Below, one piece after another: positions 47,111 to 48,649 of a DNA stretch of 48,649 bases. Numbering within the stretch: position 1 is the stretch's first letter; each line of letters begins with the position of its first letter. Under the pieces are notes generated by a model. The model was not told the origin of the DNA. It searched no databases and worked only from the letters and a program-made list of their open reading frames with translations. Source of the stretch: an uncultured Sphingomonadaceae bacterium (lineage in GTDB: Bacteria; Pseudomonadota; Alphaproteobacteria; Sphingomonadales; Sphingomonadaceae); the NCBI GenBank assembly GCA_902806235.1, contig CADCVW010000078.1, positions 1-48,649 on the forward strand, in the 5' to 3' direction. The position numbers and the translations under genes are program-made.

Positions 47111-47926
47111 ATGGCGTTCTCCACCAAGGGCGGGGTTGTCGTGCTGACGGGCGCGGCGAGCGGCATCGGCGCGGCGCTGGCCGAGGAGCTGGCCACGCGC
47201 GGCGCGGCGCTCGCGCTAGTCGATCGCGACCTCCCGGGCCTGTACCGGGCCGCCGCTCTCGCCGGGCGCCGGGGGGGCAAGGTGTCGGCCCATCACGTCG
47301 ACTTGTCCGACCACGCCGCCACGGCCGAGTTGCCGGAGGCGGTGCGCGCCGCCCACGGCCGCACCTCCATCCTCGTCAACAACGCGGGCGTCGCGCTCGG
47401 GGGCAGCTTCGACGAGCTGGGCGAGGACGAGTTCGCCTGGTTGATGCGCATCAACTTCGACGCGCCCGTGCAACTCGTGCGCGGCTTCATGGCCATGCTC
47501 CGCGCTGAACCCGCCGCGCAGATCGTCAACGTGTCGAGCCTGTTCGGGCTGATCGGCGCGCCGGGCAACACCGCCTATTGCTCGAGCAAGTTCGCCATCC
47601 GAGGCTTTTCCGAAGCGCTCCGGCTCGAGTTGCGCGGCACGGGTGTCGGCGTCAGCCTCGTTCACCCGGGCGGCGTGGCCACCAACATCGCCAACGGCGC
47701 GCGCGTCCCTGCAATGGTAGCTAGGGAGGAATGGGAGCGCCGCCTCGCCGAGTTCGCGCCGATGCTCCGACTGCCCCCGGTCAAGGCCGCGAAGCGCATC
47801 GCCGACGGCATCGCGCGGCGCGAGCAGCGCATCGTGGTCGGCCGTGATGCGTTGATGATGGCGACCGCTCAGCGACTCGCCCCCGTCGCCTATCAGCGCA
47901 TGATCCCGACGCGCGATGCCAGCTGA
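47111..47926 (+). CDS. SDR-family NAD(P)-dependent oxidoreductase
   Basis: Short-chain dehydrogenase of 271 residues. TGAASGIG (13-20), NNAG (90-93), catalytic S143, Y156 and K160, and HPGGVATNIANGAR after the active site are present. D38 (LALVDRD) suggests NAD. The C-terminal extension (KAAKRIADGIARREQRIVVG, then LMMATAQRLAP) matches the subgroup often annotated as acetoin-reductase or sapB-like SDRs next to flavin monooxygenases. The substrate is unknown. ATG at 47111, with only a weak ribosome site. Possibly functionally linked to the monooxygenase/ALDH genes to its left. Confidence 0.92.
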   Translation: MAFSTKGGVVVLTGAASGIGAALAEELATRGAALALVDRDLPGLYRAAALAGRRGGKVSAHHVDLSDHAATAELPEAVRAAHGRTSILVNNAGVALGGSFDELGEDEFAWLMRINFDAPVQLVRGFMAMLRAEPAAQIVNVSSLFGLIGAPGNTAYCSSKFAIRGFSEALRLELRGTGVGVSLVHPGGVATNIANGARVPAMVAREEWERRLAEFAPMLRLPPVKAAKRIADGIARREQRIVVGRDALMMATAQRLAPVAYQRMIPTRDAS

Positions 47927-48097
47927 CTGACCCGCGCGGGGCCGCTCTCCTCGAAGCTCTGCGTTCAGCGAAAGCGCTGTATCCGGCCCCGACCTCACAC
48001 GCCCCGCCCCGCCCGACCGCGGTGAGGCACGGCACACTGGCGGAGGAGCTGGCACACGGCGCGCAGGGCGCCCGTGACATCGAGGAGAGGCAGCGGC

Positions 48098-48649
48098 GTG
48101 GACTTCGACCACTCGGCCAAGGCGCAGGACCTGATCGGCCGCATGCAGGACTTCCTGGACACCCGCATCCTCCCCGCGGAGGCGGAGTACGAGGCGTACC
48201 GCAACGAGAAGGGCCGCGAGGACCACACGCTGCCGCCCGTCGTCGAGGAGCTGAAGCTCGAGGCGCGCGAGCGCGGACTGTGGAACCTGTTCCTGCCGGC
48301 CGTGTCCGGCCTGAAGAACGTCGAGTACGCCGCGATCGCCGAGATCACCGGCTGGAGCTCGCACATCGCGCCCGAGGCGATCAACTGCGACGCCCCCAAC
48401 ACCGGCAACATGGAGGTGCTGCACATGTTCGGCACCGCCGAGCAGAAGTCGCAGTGGCTCGAGCCGCTGCTCGAGGGGCAGATCCGGTCCGCCTTCGCGA
48501 TGACCGAGCCGGACGTCGCGTCCTCCGACGCGACCAACATCTCGACCCGGATCGAGCGCGACGGCGACGACTACGTCATCAACGGCCGCAAGTGGTGGAT
48601 CTCCGGGGCTGCCGACCCGCGCTGCCGGATCCTCATCCTGATGGGCAAG
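48098..48649 (+). CDS. Acyl-CoA dehydrogenase, 5' part (runs off the edge)
   Basis: First 184 codons of an acyl-CoA dehydrogenase of the ACAD11/FadE type. The helical N-domain (MDFDHSAKAQDLIGRM as encoded, ILPAEAEYEAY, ELKLEARERGLWNLFLP) and the start of the beta-domain (FAMTEPDVASSDATN, YVINGRKWWISGAADP) are plain. EPDVASSDATN and KWWISGA are diagnostic. It starts at GTG 48098, with GAGGAGAGG 7 bases upstream. 182 of the 184 codons end in G or C, more extreme than any neighbour. The sequence style, including the stretch from about 48015, recalls actinobacteria. Transfer or a chimeric contig end are both possible. No 3' end is available. Confidence 0.92.
   Translation, partial: MDFDHSAKAQDLIGRMQDFLDTRILPAEAEYEAYRNEKGREDHTLPPVVEELKLEARERGLWNLFLPAVSGLKNVEYAAIAEITGWSSHIAPEAINCDAPNTGNMEVLHMFGTAEQKSQWLEPLLEGQIRSAFAMTEPDVASSDATNISTRIERDGDDYVINGRKWWISGAADPRCRILILMGK

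Noticed and set aside
1..48649. CRISPR arrays, tRNA or rRNA genes, prophage modules
   Set aside because: No regularly spaced repeats, no tRNA T-loop/anticodon pattern and no phage structural or integrase genes were seen.

Overview
The window looks like a chromosomal segment of a high-GC alphaproteobacterium of the sphingomonad type (Sphingomonadaceae or a close relative). Evidence: two large TonB-dependent receptors, many SDR and acyl-CoA genes, a De Ley-Doudoroff galactose locus, SD-led GTG/TTG starts, and the dispersed intergenic repeat whose reverse translation contains NVRNGSKADI, which I know from sphingomonad genomes. No rRNA, tRNA or CRISPR was seen. Both ends cut through genes.

Layout. 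1-4.2 kb: a truncated outer-membrane beta-barrel gene, divergent from an OmpR-type regulator and histidine kinase, then a repeat-rich gap and a DUF5694-like secreted protein. This part has lower GC than the rest. 4.27-5.63 kb: an IS110-family (IS1111-type) element inserted inside a copy of the dispersed repeat; its long non-coding end may encode a bridge RNA. 5.7-6.1 kb: a small membrane protein. 6.2-13.0 kb: amidohydrolase, acyl-CoA thioesterase, aldo/keto reductase, then a tight operon of an APH/ACAD10-type kinase and three SDRs. 13.2-17.6 kb: TonB receptor and MFS transporter.

17.7-23.4 kb: a CoA-dependent catabolic cluster. On the minus strand are a thiolase-like protein without the nucleophilic cysteine, a DUF35 zinc-ribbon partner and two acyl-CoA dehydrogenases, one of which lacks a catalytic glutamate. 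Divergent are a MaoC hydratase and a true thiolase. The gene set resembles steroid side-chain degradation (Ltp2/ChsH2/ChsE1-ChsE2), but the substrate is unknown. 23.5-29 kb: a LuxR-HTH/transmembrane/DUF4019 protein and a complete type I secretion operon (TolC, ABC, HlyD) with no substrate gene beside it. 29.1-30.7 kb: phytase-like esterase and a DUF3072 small protein.

30.8-36 kb: De Ley-Doudoroff galactose catabolism: galactose dehydrogenase, KDPGal aldolase and KDGal kinase on the minus strand, divergent from a GH1-like glycosidase broken by an in-frame TAG and galactonate dehydratase. 36-39.7 kb: housekeeping and small genes (Pcm methyltransferase, dienelactone hydrolase, GNAT, MBL hydrolase). 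39.8-46.9 kb: a Baeyer-Villiger monooxygenase/aldehyde dehydrogenase operon downstream of a second large TonB receptor. 47.1-47.9 kb: an SDR.

The last ~550 bases hold the start of an acyl-CoA dehydrogenase with extreme GC3 (182 of 184 codons end in G or C), unlike the neighbouring genes. It may be a transferred gene or a chimeric contig end. Overall the window reads as uptake (TonB receptors) plus oxidation of hydrophobic or CoA-activated substrates and sugar use.
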